11,421 nt of DNA from Accumulibacter sp. GTDB lineage: Bacteria; Pseudomonadota; Gammaproteobacteria; Burkholderiales; Rhodocyclaceae. Position 1 is the first letter of the stretch. Every line of letters starts with the position of its first letter. The notes below the pieces were generated by a model. That model searched no databases and was not told the origin of the DNA. It was given only the letters and a program-made list of their open reading frames with translations. The stretch is taken from positions 1-11,421 of the forward strand of contig JAISQQ010000037.1 in NCBI GenBank assembly GCA_031274075.1. Reading direction: 5' to 3'. Positions 1-6,129 of this stretch are shown one piece after another. The position numbers and the translations under genes were made by a program.

Positions 1-20
1 ACTGAAACTTTCATTTTCAT
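1..20 (-). CDS. 5' end of a truncated gene running off the left edge
   Basis: Only the first six codons are visible, reading Met-Lys-Met-Lys-Val-Ser on the minus strand. The case for a gene is the context: a GAGGAG Shine-Dalgarno sequence lies six bases before the ATG at 20, and a sigma-70-like promoter lies about 45 bases upstream (64-92). Nothing can be said about the product. The second ATG at codon 3 is too close to separate from the first. Confidence 0.45.
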
Positions 21-38
21 ACGGGTCTCCTCGAAATT

Positions 39-57
39 CCTCAGTCTTACGCTGAGG
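39..57 (-). other. Leader hairpin before the left-edge gene
   Basis: CCTCAG at 39-44 and CTGAGG at 52-57 form a 6 bp stem with a 7-base loop. It sits about where the transcript from the promoter at 64-92 would begin and ends about ten bases before the Shine-Dalgarno sequence. It may stabilise the 5' end of the mRNA; a regulatory role is only a guess. Confidence 0.35.
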
Positions 58-63
58 TGTCTA

Positions 64-92
64 TTAATACGGGGTATGGATAAAGAAGTCAA
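64..92 (-). promoter_or_regulatory. Sigma-70-like promoter for the left-edge gene
   Basis: On the minus strand TTGACT (92-87, 5 of 6 to the -35 consensus) is followed after exactly 17 bases by TATTAA (69-64, 4 of 6 to the -10 consensus). Transcription would start near 57, leaving a leader of about 37 bases that holds the 39-57 hairpin and a GAGGAG ribosome binding site. Confidence 0.5.
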
Positions 93-199
93 GATTTTCC
101 TTGAATCGATCACTACTTGATATGAACTGTTCACGGAAATTTGCAACATGATCTTGAGACAACGGCCATCCGCTGATGATGATGCGCTGAGGCTGCGCT

Positions 200-234
200 C
201 ATTTTAGAGCATTTTTTGCATTTTGGAGCATTTT
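200..234. repeat. Four phased CATTTT / AAAATG A-tracts
   Basis: CATTTT occurs at 200-205, 210-215, 219-224 and 229-234, so the tracts are spaced 10, 9 and 10 bases, close to one helical turn. Spacing of this kind gives intrinsically bent DNA. The array lies about 110 bases upstream of the -35 element of the left-edge promoter, where a bend or nucleoid-protein site could act. That role is inferred. Confidence 0.55.
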
Positions 235-337
235 CGTGCCAGATATCAACACATTTCGTTACATGAAGTTGGTTTGAACAATCGCTGCGTCGTCCCTTTG
301 ATCGCCTGGACCAGGTTCGTTTCCGAAAATTCCTAGA

Positions 338-355
338 TTCCGGCTTCCGCCGGGA
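338..355. repeat. REP-like GC hairpin
   Basis: CCGGC (340-344) and GCCGG (349-353) form a 5 bp stem with a TTCC loop, extended by T-G and T-A pairs outward. The pattern GATTCCGGC-loop-GCCGG resembles the short palindromic intergenic repeats common in betaproteobacteria. Only one copy is seen in the window, so membership of a repeat family is inferred. Confidence 0.4.
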
Positions 356-414
356 CGATAATAGTTCACTGTCCGCACTAAAGCGTAAAATGCTCTCATA
401 TCGCCAAGCTGGAG

Positions 415-445
415 ATGTTCGTAAATGTTCGTAAATGTTCAGTAA
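415..445. repeat. Tandem ATGTTCGTAA repeat, 2 exact copies plus 1 variant
   Basis: ATGTTCGTAA occurs at 415-424 and 425-434, followed by ATGTTCAGTAA at 435-445. This is a short direct repeat at one helical turn, about 105 bases downstream of the tctA stop. It could be slippage-derived or a protein-binding array. No gene overlaps it convincingly. Confidence 0.6.
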
Positions 446-548
446 TTACACTTCATGTCCGCGACTTTCCCGATGACAGAAGAAGGCGAAAGACAGATGA
501 CAATAATATAGCGCCTACTGACTGGACTGTCTTCCGTCCTTTGTCCCG

Positions 549-2054
549 TCAATCATCGCCCTGGAAGGCTTCCTCGCGCTTCCTGGTCAGCGCGGGTAGG
601 CTGGCGACGACGACCGCTAGCACGCCGATCGCCAGCAGGGTGGCGCTGATCGGGCGCTGCAGGAAGACCATCGGATCGCCGCGCGAGAGCAGCAGGGCGC
701 GGCGCATGTATTCTTCCATCAAGGGGCCGAGAATGAAGGCCAGCAGCATCGGCGCCGGTTCGCAGTCCAGCTTGACGAAGACGTAGCCCAGCACGCCGAA
801 GATGGCCATCAGGAAAACGTCGAACTCGGTGTTGTTCAGGCTGAACACGCCGATGCAGCAGAACACCAGGATCGCGGGGAAGAGAAGTTGGTACGGCACG
901 CTGACCAGCCTCACCCACATGCCGATCATCGGCAGGTTGAGCACGATCAGGAACAGGTTGCCGATCCACATCGAGACGATGATTCCCCAAAAGAGCGCCG
1001 GCTGTTCGGTGATCACCGACGGTCCGGGCTGGATGCCCTGGATGATCATCGCGCCGATCATCAGCGCCATCACCGGATTGGCCGGGATGCCGAGCGTCAG
1101 CATCGGGATGAACGAGGTTTGCGCGCCGGCGTTGTTCGCCGATTCGGGAGCCGCCACGCCCTCGATCGCGCCGTGGCCGAATTCGGCCGAGTTCTTGGAG
1201 ACTTTCTTTTCGATCGCGTAGGCCGCGAACGAGCCGAGGATCGAACCGCTGCCCGGAAGGATTCCCAGGAAGGAGCCGATGGCCGTGCCGCGGGCGATCG
1301 GGCCGAGCATGCGCTTCCAGTCCTCGCGCGAAGGCATCAGCTTGGTGATCTTGCCGATGGTCACCGAGCGGGCTTCCTCGTTTTCGAGGTTGCGCACCAC
1401 CTCGGCAATCCCGAACATGCCCATGGCGACCACCACGAAGCCGATGCCGTCGGCGAGCCGCGGGTTGTCGAAGGTGAAGCGCTGCGCGCCGGTATTCACG
1501 TCGGAGCCGATCATCCCGAGCAGCAGGCCGAGAACGATCATCCCGAAGGCGTGCAGCAGCGATCCGCGGGCGAGGACCATCGACGCCAGCAGGCCCAGCA
1601 CCATCAGGGAAAAGAATTCGGCGGGTCCGAATTTCAGCGCCAGCGCCGCCATCGGCGGGGCGAACAGCGCCAGCAGCACGGTGGCTACCGTGCCGGCGAT
1701 GAACGAACCGATCGCCGACGTCGCCAGCGCCACGCCGGCGCGGCCCCGGCGAGCCATCTGGTAACCGTCGAGCGCGGTCACCACCGAGGCCGCCTCGCCG
1801 GGCAGGTTGACCAGGATCGAAGTGGTCGAGCCGCCGTACTGGGAACCGTAGTAGATGCCGGCCAGCATGATCAGCGCCGAGACCGAAGGCAGGCCGAAGG
1901 TGATCGGCAGCAGCATGGCGATGGTCGCCGTCGGCCCCAGGCCGGGCAGCACGCCGACCATCGTGCCCAAAAAAACGCCGATCAGGCAGTACAGCAGGTT
2001 GAGCGGCGACGCCGCCGTGGCCAGCCCGATGCCGAGATTGGTGATCAGATCCAT
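549..2054 (-). CDS. tctA: TctA-family large membrane subunit of a tripartite tricarboxylate transporter
   Basis: This is the large permease subunit (501 aa, the usual family length) of a secondary importer that works with a periplasmic binding protein (TctC) and a small membrane subunit (TctB). It is hydrophobic throughout, with roughly 10-12 likely membrane segments. The two family half-motifs are visible: GVLPGLGPTATIAMLLP at 34-50 and GILPGSG at 264-270. They are followed by conserved stretches YGGSTTSILVNLPGE (73-87) and GAIEGVAAPESANNA (295-309). The ATG at 2054 has a GGAGGAGG Shine-Dalgarno sequence five bases upstream. It is the last gene of tctC-tctB-tctA and lies 24 bases after tctB. 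The carboxylate transported cannot be read from the sequence. No obvious intrinsic terminator follows. Confidence 0.95.
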   Translation of the reverse strand: MDLITNLGIGLATAASPLNLLYCLIGVFLGTMVGVLPGLGPTATIAMLLPITFGLPSVSALIMLAGIYYGSQYGGSTTSILVNLPGEAASVVTALDGYQMARRGRAGVALATSAIGSFIAGTVATVLLALFAPPMAALALKFGPAEFFSLMVLGLLASMVLARGSLLHAFGMIVLGLLLGMIGSDVNTGAQRFTFDNPRLADGIGFVVVAMGMFGIAEVVRNLENEEARSVTIGKITKLMPSREDWKRMLGPIARGTAIGSFLGILPGSGSILGSFAAYAIEKKVSKNSAEFGHGAIEGVAAPESANNAGAQTSFIPMLTLGIPANPVMALMIGAMIIQGIQPGPSVITEQPALFWGIIVSMWIGNLFLIVLNLPMIGMWVRLVSVPYQLLFPAILVFCCIGVFSLNNTEFDVFLMAIFGVLGYVFVKLDCEPAPMLLAFILGPLMEEYMRRALLLSRGDPMVFLQRPISATLLAIGVLAVVVASLPALTRKREEAFQGDD

Positions 2055-2078
2055 ATTTCCTCCTCCGTCAAGCGCCGG

Positions 2079-2540
2079 TCACAGCCCGAACCACGGCCCG
2101 AAGACCGGCAGCGGGATGCCAAGCCCCTTCAGGAACACCAGCACGCAGAAAACGGTGATGCCCACGGCCATGAGCGCCGTGCTTTTCCAGCGGAATTTGA
2201 CGCTGGCGCGGGAACTGACGAAGACCAGCGCGACCAGCGCCACCGCCAGGCCCGCGCCACGCGCGAGCACGCCGAACAGGACGATGGACAGGATGACCAG
2301 CACCATTCCGCGGATGGCCAGGCGGTCTATCGGCGCCCCGGCGCGGAGGAAGGAGCGCAGCAGCGAGACGACGCCGACGCCGACCAGCAGGACGCTCAGG
2401 ATAGTTGGAAAATAGGCCGGTCCCATTTCTCCGGCCCGGCCCATTTCGAGCTCCCGGCCCAGATAAAGCGCCGCCGACCCAATGGCGATATAGATGATCC
2501 CAACCCAGAATTCCTTGGGATTGCGAACGAAACGCTCCAA
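2079..2540 (-). CDS. tctB: TctB-family small membrane subunit of a tripartite tricarboxylate transporter
   Basis: A small integral membrane protein of 153 aa with about four hydrophobic segments (roughly 11-28, 44-64, 77-109, 121-139). GPAYFP at 40-45 matches the conserved GP-aromatic-P motif of TctB. I start it at a TTG codon at 2540, because AAGGAG lies six bases upstream and the family normally begins near the MERFVRNPKEFWVG segment. The frame is open 26 codons further to an ATG at 2618, but that extension is polar, Arg/Pro/Gly-rich and has no good ribosome binding site. The role of TctB is poorly understood; it is required with TctA for transport in characterised systems. It sits 129 bases after tctC and 24 before tctA. 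Confidence 0.9.
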   Translation of the reverse strand: MERFVRNPKEFWVGIIYIAIGSAALYLGRELEMGRAGEMGPAYFPTILSVLLVGVGVVSLLRSFLRAGAPIDRLAIRGMVLVILSIVLFGVLARGAGLAVALVALVFVSSRASVKFRWKSTALMAVGITVFCVLVFLKGLGIPLPVFGPWFGL

Positions 2541-2589
2541 GGCTCTCTCCTTGTCGCTAAGCAACGAAACCGCCGCCCCGCCTGGAGGA

Positions 2590-2661
2590 CGGGAGCGGCG
2601 CGTCCCGGTATCGAACACGCGAATTCCCGGCCGCCCCGGAAAAAACGGAGCCTTGGCCGGG
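2590..2661 (-). other. Inverted repeats in the tctC-tctB gap
   Basis: The 129-base gap (2541-2669) holds two inverted repeats. CCCGGCC (2626-2632) pairs with GGCCGGG (2655-2661) over a 22-base loop that contains a run of six T residues on the minus strand. CGGGA (2590-2594) pairs with TCCCG (2603-2607). Structures at this position between a binding-protein gene and its permease genes can protect the upstream mRNA and raise binding-protein levels; that role is inferred here. It is not a classical terminator, because the T-run lies inside the loop. Confidence 0.4.
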
Positions 2662-2669
2662 AGGAAACA

Positions 2670-3644
2670 TCAGTTGACGGTCACTCCGGCCTTCTTGATG
2701 ATCGGACCCCAGCGGTCGATTTCCGATTTCAGATGCGCGGCCAGCGCTTCGGGCGTCGCTCTTTCCTGCGGCACCGCTTCCGCGCCGAGGTCGGCGTAGC
2801 GCTGCATCAGGTTGGCGTCCTTCAACGCGGTCTGCAGCGCCTTGACCAAGGTTTCGATAACCGGCTTCGGCGTGCCCTTGGGCGCGTACAGCGCGTGCCA
2901 GGTGGACATCGAGAAGCCCGGCAGACCCGCTTCATCCGCCGTCGGCACGTCGGGCATCGAGCCGAGCCGTTTCGTCAGCGTCACGGCATAGACCTTGATC
3001 TTCCCGCCCTTGATGTGCGGCGTGGTGTTGGTCGACTGGTCGCACATGATGTCCACCGTTCCGCCCAGCATGTCGTTCATCGCCGGGCCGGTGCCCTTGT
3101 ACGGGATCAGCGTGACCTTGGTCTGGAGGGCTTCCTGGAACAGCAGGTCGCAGAGGTGCGAAGACGAACCGACCCCGGCGTTGGCCATGTTGACCTTGTC
3201 CTTGTTGGTCTTGACGTATTCCAGGAACTCCTTGAAATCCTTGAAGACCAGGTCGTTGCGGGAAACGAAGGTCGAAGCGCCGTCGTTGATGATGCCGATC
3301 GGCTCGAAATCGGCGATCGGATCGTAAGTCAGCTTGCTGTAGAGCGCCGGCGCGGTCGAATGGCCGATGTGATGCACGAACAGCGTATAGCCGTCCGGGT
3401 CGGACTTGGCCGCCCGCGCCGCGCCGATCGTTCCCCCGGCGCCGCCGACGTTTTCGATGATGATCTGCTGCTTGAGCGAGGCGCTCATGGTCTGGGCGAG
3501 AATACGGGCAATCGTATCCGACGGCCCCCCCGCGGCAAACGGCACAATCATGGTGATGACTTTTTCAGGATACTGAGCCCCCGCCGCCGAGGCTCCGAAA
3601 GCCACAAGAATACACACGATCGATTTGACAATTCTGCGCAACAT
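2670..3644 (-). CDS. tctC: TctC/Bug-family periplasmic substrate-binding protein
   Basis: A 324-aa extracytoplasmic solute receptor that captures a carboxylate-type substrate and delivers it to TctBA. The N-terminus is a classical Sec signal peptide: basic MLRRIVK, a hydrophobic core, and a probable cleavage site after AGA at residue 23, giving a mature start QYPEKVITMIVPFAAGG. The family segment PFAAGGPSDTIAR (35-47) and a later NVGGAGGTIGAARAAKSDPDGYTL stretch are typical of Bug proteins, which are strongly expanded in Burkholderiales. The start is the ATG at 3644, with AGGAGG six bases upstream. An in-frame TTG two codons earlier abuts the Shine-Dalgarno sequence and is rejected. It is first in the operon, after a hairpin-rich 318-base gap. 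The ligand cannot be deduced. Confidence 0.95.
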   Translation of the reverse strand: MLRRIVKSIVCILVAFGASAAGAQYPEKVITMIVPFAAGGPSDTIARILAQTMSASLKQQIIIENVGGAGGTIGAARAAKSDPDGYTLFVHHIGHSTAPALYSKLTYDPIADFEPIGIINDGASTFVSRNDLVFKDFKEFLEYVKTNKDKVNMANAGVGSSSHLCDLLFQEALQTKVTLIPYKGTGPAMNDMLGGTVDIMCDQSTNTTPHIKGGKIKVYAVTLTKRLGSMPDVPTADEAGLPGFSMSTWHALYAPKGTPKPVIETLVKALQTALKDANLMQRYADLGAEAVPQERATPEALAAHLKSEIDRWGPIIKKAGVTVN

Positions 3645-3695
3645 ACCCAACCTCCTGTAGAAATGAAAAGGGGTGTTCCCTCGACGCCTTTCGAT

Positions 3696-3726
3696 GTTTC
3701 AATCCACGTCCGGCAGGCCGGACGAA
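3696..3726 (-). repeat. Solitary unit resembling a type I-C CRISPR repeat
   Basis: On the minus strand a stem CGTCCGG-CCTG-CCGGACG (3724-3707) is followed directly by TGGATTGAAAC, so that GTGGATTGAAAC spans 3707-3696 plus the stem-closing G. Type I-C repeats have the same layout: a short GC stem-loop and then GTGGATTGAAAC as the crRNA handle. No second copy lies one repeat-plus-spacer length away on either side and no cas gene is present, so this is not an array. It may be a relic or a coincidence in a hairpin-rich leader. Confidence 0.35.
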
Positions 3727-3852
3727 AGCACGGAAGAGCTTACGCCCCTCCCGTGCAAGATTATCCCCCTGAAGGGGGAGGTTTCCAACCGGCGTCGGTT
3801 TTCGATGAATCCGTTCTTCCGACCCGTGCGAACCCGGCGTGGGTCCGCACGG
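3707..3852 (-). promoter_or_regulatory. Hairpin cluster in the tctC upstream region (candidate structured leader RNA)
   Basis: Five consecutive stem-loops lie between hisD and tctC. In minus-strand order they are: CCGTGCG with CGCACGG plus a G-U pair and ACCC/GGGT (3852-3824, 12 pairs, 5-base loop); AACCG/CGGTT (3800-3787); TCCCCC/GGGGGA (3779-3764, TTCA loop); GCACGG/CCGTGC enclosing six more pairs and a GUAA tetraloop (3756-3728, one bulged G); and CGTCCGG/CCGGACG (3724-3707). Three pairs are G-U in the minus-strand RNA but would be A-C mismatches in a plus-strand RNA, which favours a minus-strand transcript leading into tctC. No known riboswitch family was recognised. Confidence 0.45.
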
Positions 3853-3855
3853 CTC

Positions 3856-3884
3856 ATTACACACCCAATCGGGATTTTCCACAA
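3856..3884 (-). promoter_or_regulatory. Possible tctC operon promoter
   Basis: TTGTGG (3884-3879, 3 of 6 to the -35 consensus), 17 bases, then TGTAAT (3861-3856, 5 of 6 to the -10 consensus) on the minus strand. Transcription would begin near 3849, at the base of the first leader hairpin, giving an untranslated leader of about 205 bases before tctC. The -35 box is weak, so an activator or a different start is possible. Confidence 0.28.
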
Positions 3885-3926
3885 TCATGTCCGCATACCG
3901 ATGACCCGCTATCAGTGATTTTCTTG

Positions 3927-3943
3927 CGGGCGCAAAGCGCCCG
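3927..3943 (-). terminator. GC hairpin after hisD, weak terminator candidate
   Basis: CGGGCGC (3927-3933) and GCGCCCG (3937-3943) form a perfect 7 bp stem with a 3-base loop, about 20 bases after the hisD stop on the minus strand. The expected U-tract is absent (the following bases are CAAGAAAATC), so it may only be a 3' barrier or a pause site. Confidence 0.3.
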
Positions 3944-3950
3944 GTAATCG

Positions 3951-3983
3951 ATCCGATCCCTGTCATCCGATCCCTGATCCCTG
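3951..3983. repeat. Direct repeat ATCCGATCCCTG spanning the hisD stop
   Basis: ATCCGATCCCTG occurs at 3951-3962 and again at 3965-3976, with a partial third copy ATCCCTG at 3977-3983. The hisD stop codon (3965-3963) lies at the junction of the two full copies. The repeat therefore encodes the last residues of HisD (about QGSGIG) and continues into the untranslated DNA, suggesting slippage at the gene end. Confidence 0.6.
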
Positions 3984-5288
3984 AACGCGGTACTCGGCGG
4001 CCCGCGCGTGCGCGGACAATCCTTCGCCCGTGGCCAGGATCGACGCCACCTGCCCGAGCGTCCTGGCGGCTTGCCGGGAAACCCGGATCAGGCTGCTGCG
4101 CTTCTGGAAATCGTAAACTCCCAGCGGCGAGGAAAAACGCGCGCTGCCGGAGGTCGGCAGGACGTGGTTGGGACCCGCGCAATAGTCGCCCAGCGCTTCC
4201 GAGCTGTAGGGGCCGATGAAAATGGCGCCGGCATTATGGATGCGGTCGACCCAGCGTTCGGCGTCGGCGACCGACAATTCGAGGTGTTCGGGAGCGATGC
4301 GGTCGGCCACCGCGCAGGCCTCGTCGAGATCGCGCACGGTGATCAGCGCGCCGCGGTTCTCCAGGGCGCCGCGGATGATTTCCCGGCGCGGCATCGCCGG
4401 CAGCAGCCGGTTGATCGATTCGGCGACGCGCTCGATATAGGCGGCGTCGGGAGACAGCAGGATCGCCTGCGCCAGCTCGTCGTGCTCGGCCTGCGAAAAC
4501 AGGTCCATCGCCACCCAGTCGGGATCGGTGCCGCCGTCGCAGACGATCAGGATTTCGGAAGGGCCCGCGACCATATCGATTCCGACCACCCCGAAAACCT
4601 GGCGCTTGGCCGCGGCGACATAGGCGTTGCCGGGACCGACGATCTTGTCGACCTGGGGAATCGTTTGCGTGCCGTAGGCCAGGGCGCCGACCGCCTGCGC
4701 GCCGCCGACGCAGAACACGCGGTTTACGCCGGCGATCGCCGCCGCCGCCAAGACCAGCGGATTGCGCTCTCCGTCCGGCGTCGGCACGACCATGATCAAC
4801 TCGCCGACCCCGGCGACCCGCGCCGGAATGGCGTTCATCAACACCGAGGAAGGGTAGGCGGCCTTGCCGCCCGGAACGTACAGGCCGACCCGGTCGAGCG
4901 GCGTCACCTTCTGGCCGAGCACGGTTCCCGCCAGCGCGCCCTGCGTTTCCTCGTAGTGCCAGCTTTGCAGCGGCTGGCGTTGATGGTAGGCGCGGATACG
5001 CTGCGCCGCCGTCTCGAGCGCCGTCTTTTGGGATTCCGGCAAAGCCTCCAGCGCGCGCTCCAGCGCTTCGCGGGGCAGTTCGAGTTCGGCCAGCGAACCC
5101 GCGGACAGCCGGTCGAAACGACGGGTGTAGGCCAGCACCGCCGCGTCGCCCCGTTCGCGCACGTCGGCCAGGATGGCGGCCACGGCCTGGTCGATCGACG
5201 CGTCCCGCGTTCCGCCGAAAGCGCGCAAGGCCGCGAGCTTTTGCGCGAAATCCGCGTCGCTGCTGGAAAAGCGCCTGACGGCGATCAT
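3963..5288 (-). CDS. hisD: Histidinol dehydrogenase
   Basis: Oxidises L-histidinol to L-histidine in two NAD-dependent steps, the end of histidine biosynthesis; a zinc enzyme acting as a cytoplasmic dimer. At 441 aa it has normal length. Zinc ligands are present: Q266 and H269 in SQAEHD, D368 in [15 protein letters not shown], and H427 in LSAHARAA. The catalytic Glu-His pair lies in APEHLEL (E334, H335). The segment [17 protein letters not shown] (217-233) is also typical. The ATG at 5288 overlaps the hisG stop by four bases (ATGA), so translation is coupled. The frame stays open further upstream inside hisG, but nothing there belongs to HisD. The C-terminus (QGSGIG) is built from a short direct repeat. 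Unusually, hisC does not follow. Confidence 0.97.
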   Translation of the reverse strand: MIAVRRFSSSDADFAQKLAALRAFGGTRDASIDQAVAAILADVRERGDAAVLAYTRRFDRLSAGSLAELELPREALERALEALPESQKTALETAAQRIRAYHQRQPLQSWHYEETQGALAGTVLGQKVTPLDRVGLYVPGGKAAYPSSVLMNAIPARVAGVGELIMVVPTPDGERNPLVLAAAAIAGVNRVFCVGGAQAVGALAYGTQTIPQVDKIVGPGNAYVAAAKRQVFGVVGIDMVAGPSEILIVCDGGTDPDWVAMDLFSQAEHDELAQAILLSPDAAYIERVAESINRLLPAMPRREIIRGALENRGALITVRDLDEACAVADRIAPEHLELSVADAERWVDRIHNAGAIFIGPYSSEALGDYCAGPNHVLPTSGSARFSSPLGVYDFQKRSSLIRVSRQAARTLGQVASILATGEGLSAHARAAEYRVQGSGIG

Positions 5289-5929
5289 CGCCCCACCGCC
5301 CGCGCGATGGCGTCCATGATCGGCGCGAGCTTCTCGCGCTTCAACTTGAGCGCCGCCTGGTTGACGATCAGGCGCGCCGAGATGTCGACGATGTGCTCGA
5401 TGGCCACCAGCCTGTTGGCCTTCAGCGTGCCGCCGGTCGAAACCAGATCGACGATGGCGTCGGCCAGCCCGGCCAGCGGCGCCAGTTCCATCGATCCGTA
5501 GAGCTTGATCAGATCGACATGGACGCCCTTGGCCGCGAAATGCTCGCGAGCGATGTTGATGTATTTGGTCGCCACCCTGAGACGGGCGCCCTGGCGCACC
5601 GCGTGTCCGTAATCGAAGCCCGCCGGAACGGCGACCATCATCCGGCATTGGGCGATCTTCAGGTCGAGCGGCTGGTAAAGCCCGTCGCCGCCATTTTCGA
5701 TCAGCACGTCCTTACCCGCCACGCCAACGTCGGCCGCCCCGTACTGCACGTAGGTCGGCGCGTCGGTGGCGCGCACGATGACCACGCGCACGTCGTCGCG
5801 GTTGGTCGGAATGATCAGCTTGCGCGAGGTTTCCGGATTCTCCCGCGGCTCGATGCCGGCCGCCGTCAGCAACGGCAAGGTCTCTTCAAAGATTCTGCCC
5901 TTCGACAGGGCGATGGTGATGCCATCCAC
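5285..5929 (-). CDS. hisG: ATP phosphoribosyltransferase, short form
   Basis: Catalyses the first committed step of histidine synthesis, joining ATP and PRPP to give phosphoribosyl-ATP. At 214 aa it is the short form, which lacks the C-terminal histidine-binding domain and normally works with HisZ; no hisZ is visible here. The N-terminal [17 protein letters not shown] and the signature [16 protein letters not shown] (157-172, PRPP-binding region) are clear. I start it at GTG 5929, so the protein begins just before ITIALSKGR as in relatives, with a weak GGAAAG sequence six bases upstream. The frame is open 59 codons further (to 6106), but that extension has no family match that I recognise and no ribosome binding site. 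It overlaps hisD by ATGA and starts 200 bases after res. Confidence 0.93.
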   Translation of the reverse strand: MDGITIALSKGRIFEETLPLLTAAGIEPRENPETSRKLIIPTNRDDVRVVIVRATDAPTYVQYGAADVGVAGKDVLIENGGDGLYQPLDLKIAQCRMMVAVPAGFDYGHAVRQGARLRVATKYINIAREHFAAKGVHVDLIKLYGSMELAPLAGLADAIVDLVSTGGTLKANRLVAIEHIVDISARLIVNQAALKLKREKLAPIMDAIARAVGR

Positions 5930-5966
5930 GACATGCTTTCCGAGCAAAAGGAAGGATTCTATTCCG

Positions 5967-5995
5967 TTTATGAGTGCTTGGTGACGTGGAGACAA
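5967..5995 (-). promoter_or_regulatory. Possible hisG promoter
   Basis: On the minus strand TTGTCT (5995-5990, 4 of 6), 17 bases, then CATAAA (5972-5967, 4 of 6). Transcription would begin about 30 bases before the GTG start of hisG. Both boxes are mediocre. It matters because it supports the GTG start and would let hisGD be expressed independently of the restriction genes upstream. Confidence 0.3.
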
Positions 5996-6078
5996 ACCGT
6001 CCAGGGCGATCATGGCGCGAGCGCTTGCCGTTTGCTTTTTCCGCTGACGAGAGGGGGCAAGAGGGTTTTCAGCGCTTG

Positions 6079-6111
6079 TTGGGGCAGGCTTTGCCTGTTT
6101 CAGCACCCCAA
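6079..6111. other. Nested inverted repeat in the res-hisG gap
   Basis: TTGGGG (6079-6084) pairs with CCCCAA (6106-6111) and encloses a second stem, CAGGC (6085-6089) with GCCTG (6093-6097). It begins about 20 bases after the res stop. There is no U-tract, so a classical terminator is not supported. The rest of the 200-base gap (5930-6129) holds only the possible hisG promoter. Confidence 0.35.
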
Positions 6112-6129
6112 GCCATCACCCCCACCTTG

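Larger units (their letters stand above)
93..548. other. Intergenic region downstream of tctA
   Basis: About 455 bases without a convincing gene. It is visibly more AT-rich than the flanking coding DNA. It holds phased A-tracts (200-234), a REP-like hairpin (338-355) and a 10-base tandem repeat (415-445), described separately. The open frame starting at 415 on the plus strand runs antisense into tctA, has no ribosome binding site and encodes an arginine-rich composition typical of a shadow frame. I found no clear U-tract terminator just after the tctA stop. Confidence 0.6.

Noticed and set aside
220..242. Sigma-54-like TGGCACG...TGC on the minus strand
   Set aside because: The GG and GC elements are separated by 9 bases rather than the strict 10, so a sigma-54 promoter is not supported.
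3818..3856. Resemblance of GAGCCGTGCG...CGCACGGGTC to group II intron domain V
   Set aside because: The stem is continuous for 12 pairs with a 5-base loop, lacks the two-base bulge and tetraloop of domain V, has a G-G mismatch near the base, and no reverse transcriptase or intron ends are present.
888..3947. Very long open frame on the plus strand, over 1000 codons
   Set aside because: It runs antisense through tctA, tctB and tctC and encodes an Arg/His/Asp/Gln-rich sequence typical of the complement of high-GC genes. No domain or ribosome binding site is seen.
3565..4182. Minus-strand open frame of about 205 codons over the hisD-tctC gap
   Set aside because: It overlaps the ends of hisD and tctC out of frame and crosses the hairpin cluster; the protein has no recognisable family and an odd composition.
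5289..5648. N-terminal extension of hisD into hisG
   Set aside because: It is the out-of-frame shadow of hisG; the true HisD start is the overlapping ATG at 5288.
5930..6106. 59-codon N-terminal extension of hisG
   Set aside because: The known family start corresponds to GTG 5929; the extension has no ribosome binding site and no recognised homology, and a possible promoter lies inside it.
6000..6129. Attachment site or transposon end next to the restriction cluster
   Set aside because: I saw no integrase, tRNA fragment, target duplication or matching repeat; the other border is outside the window.
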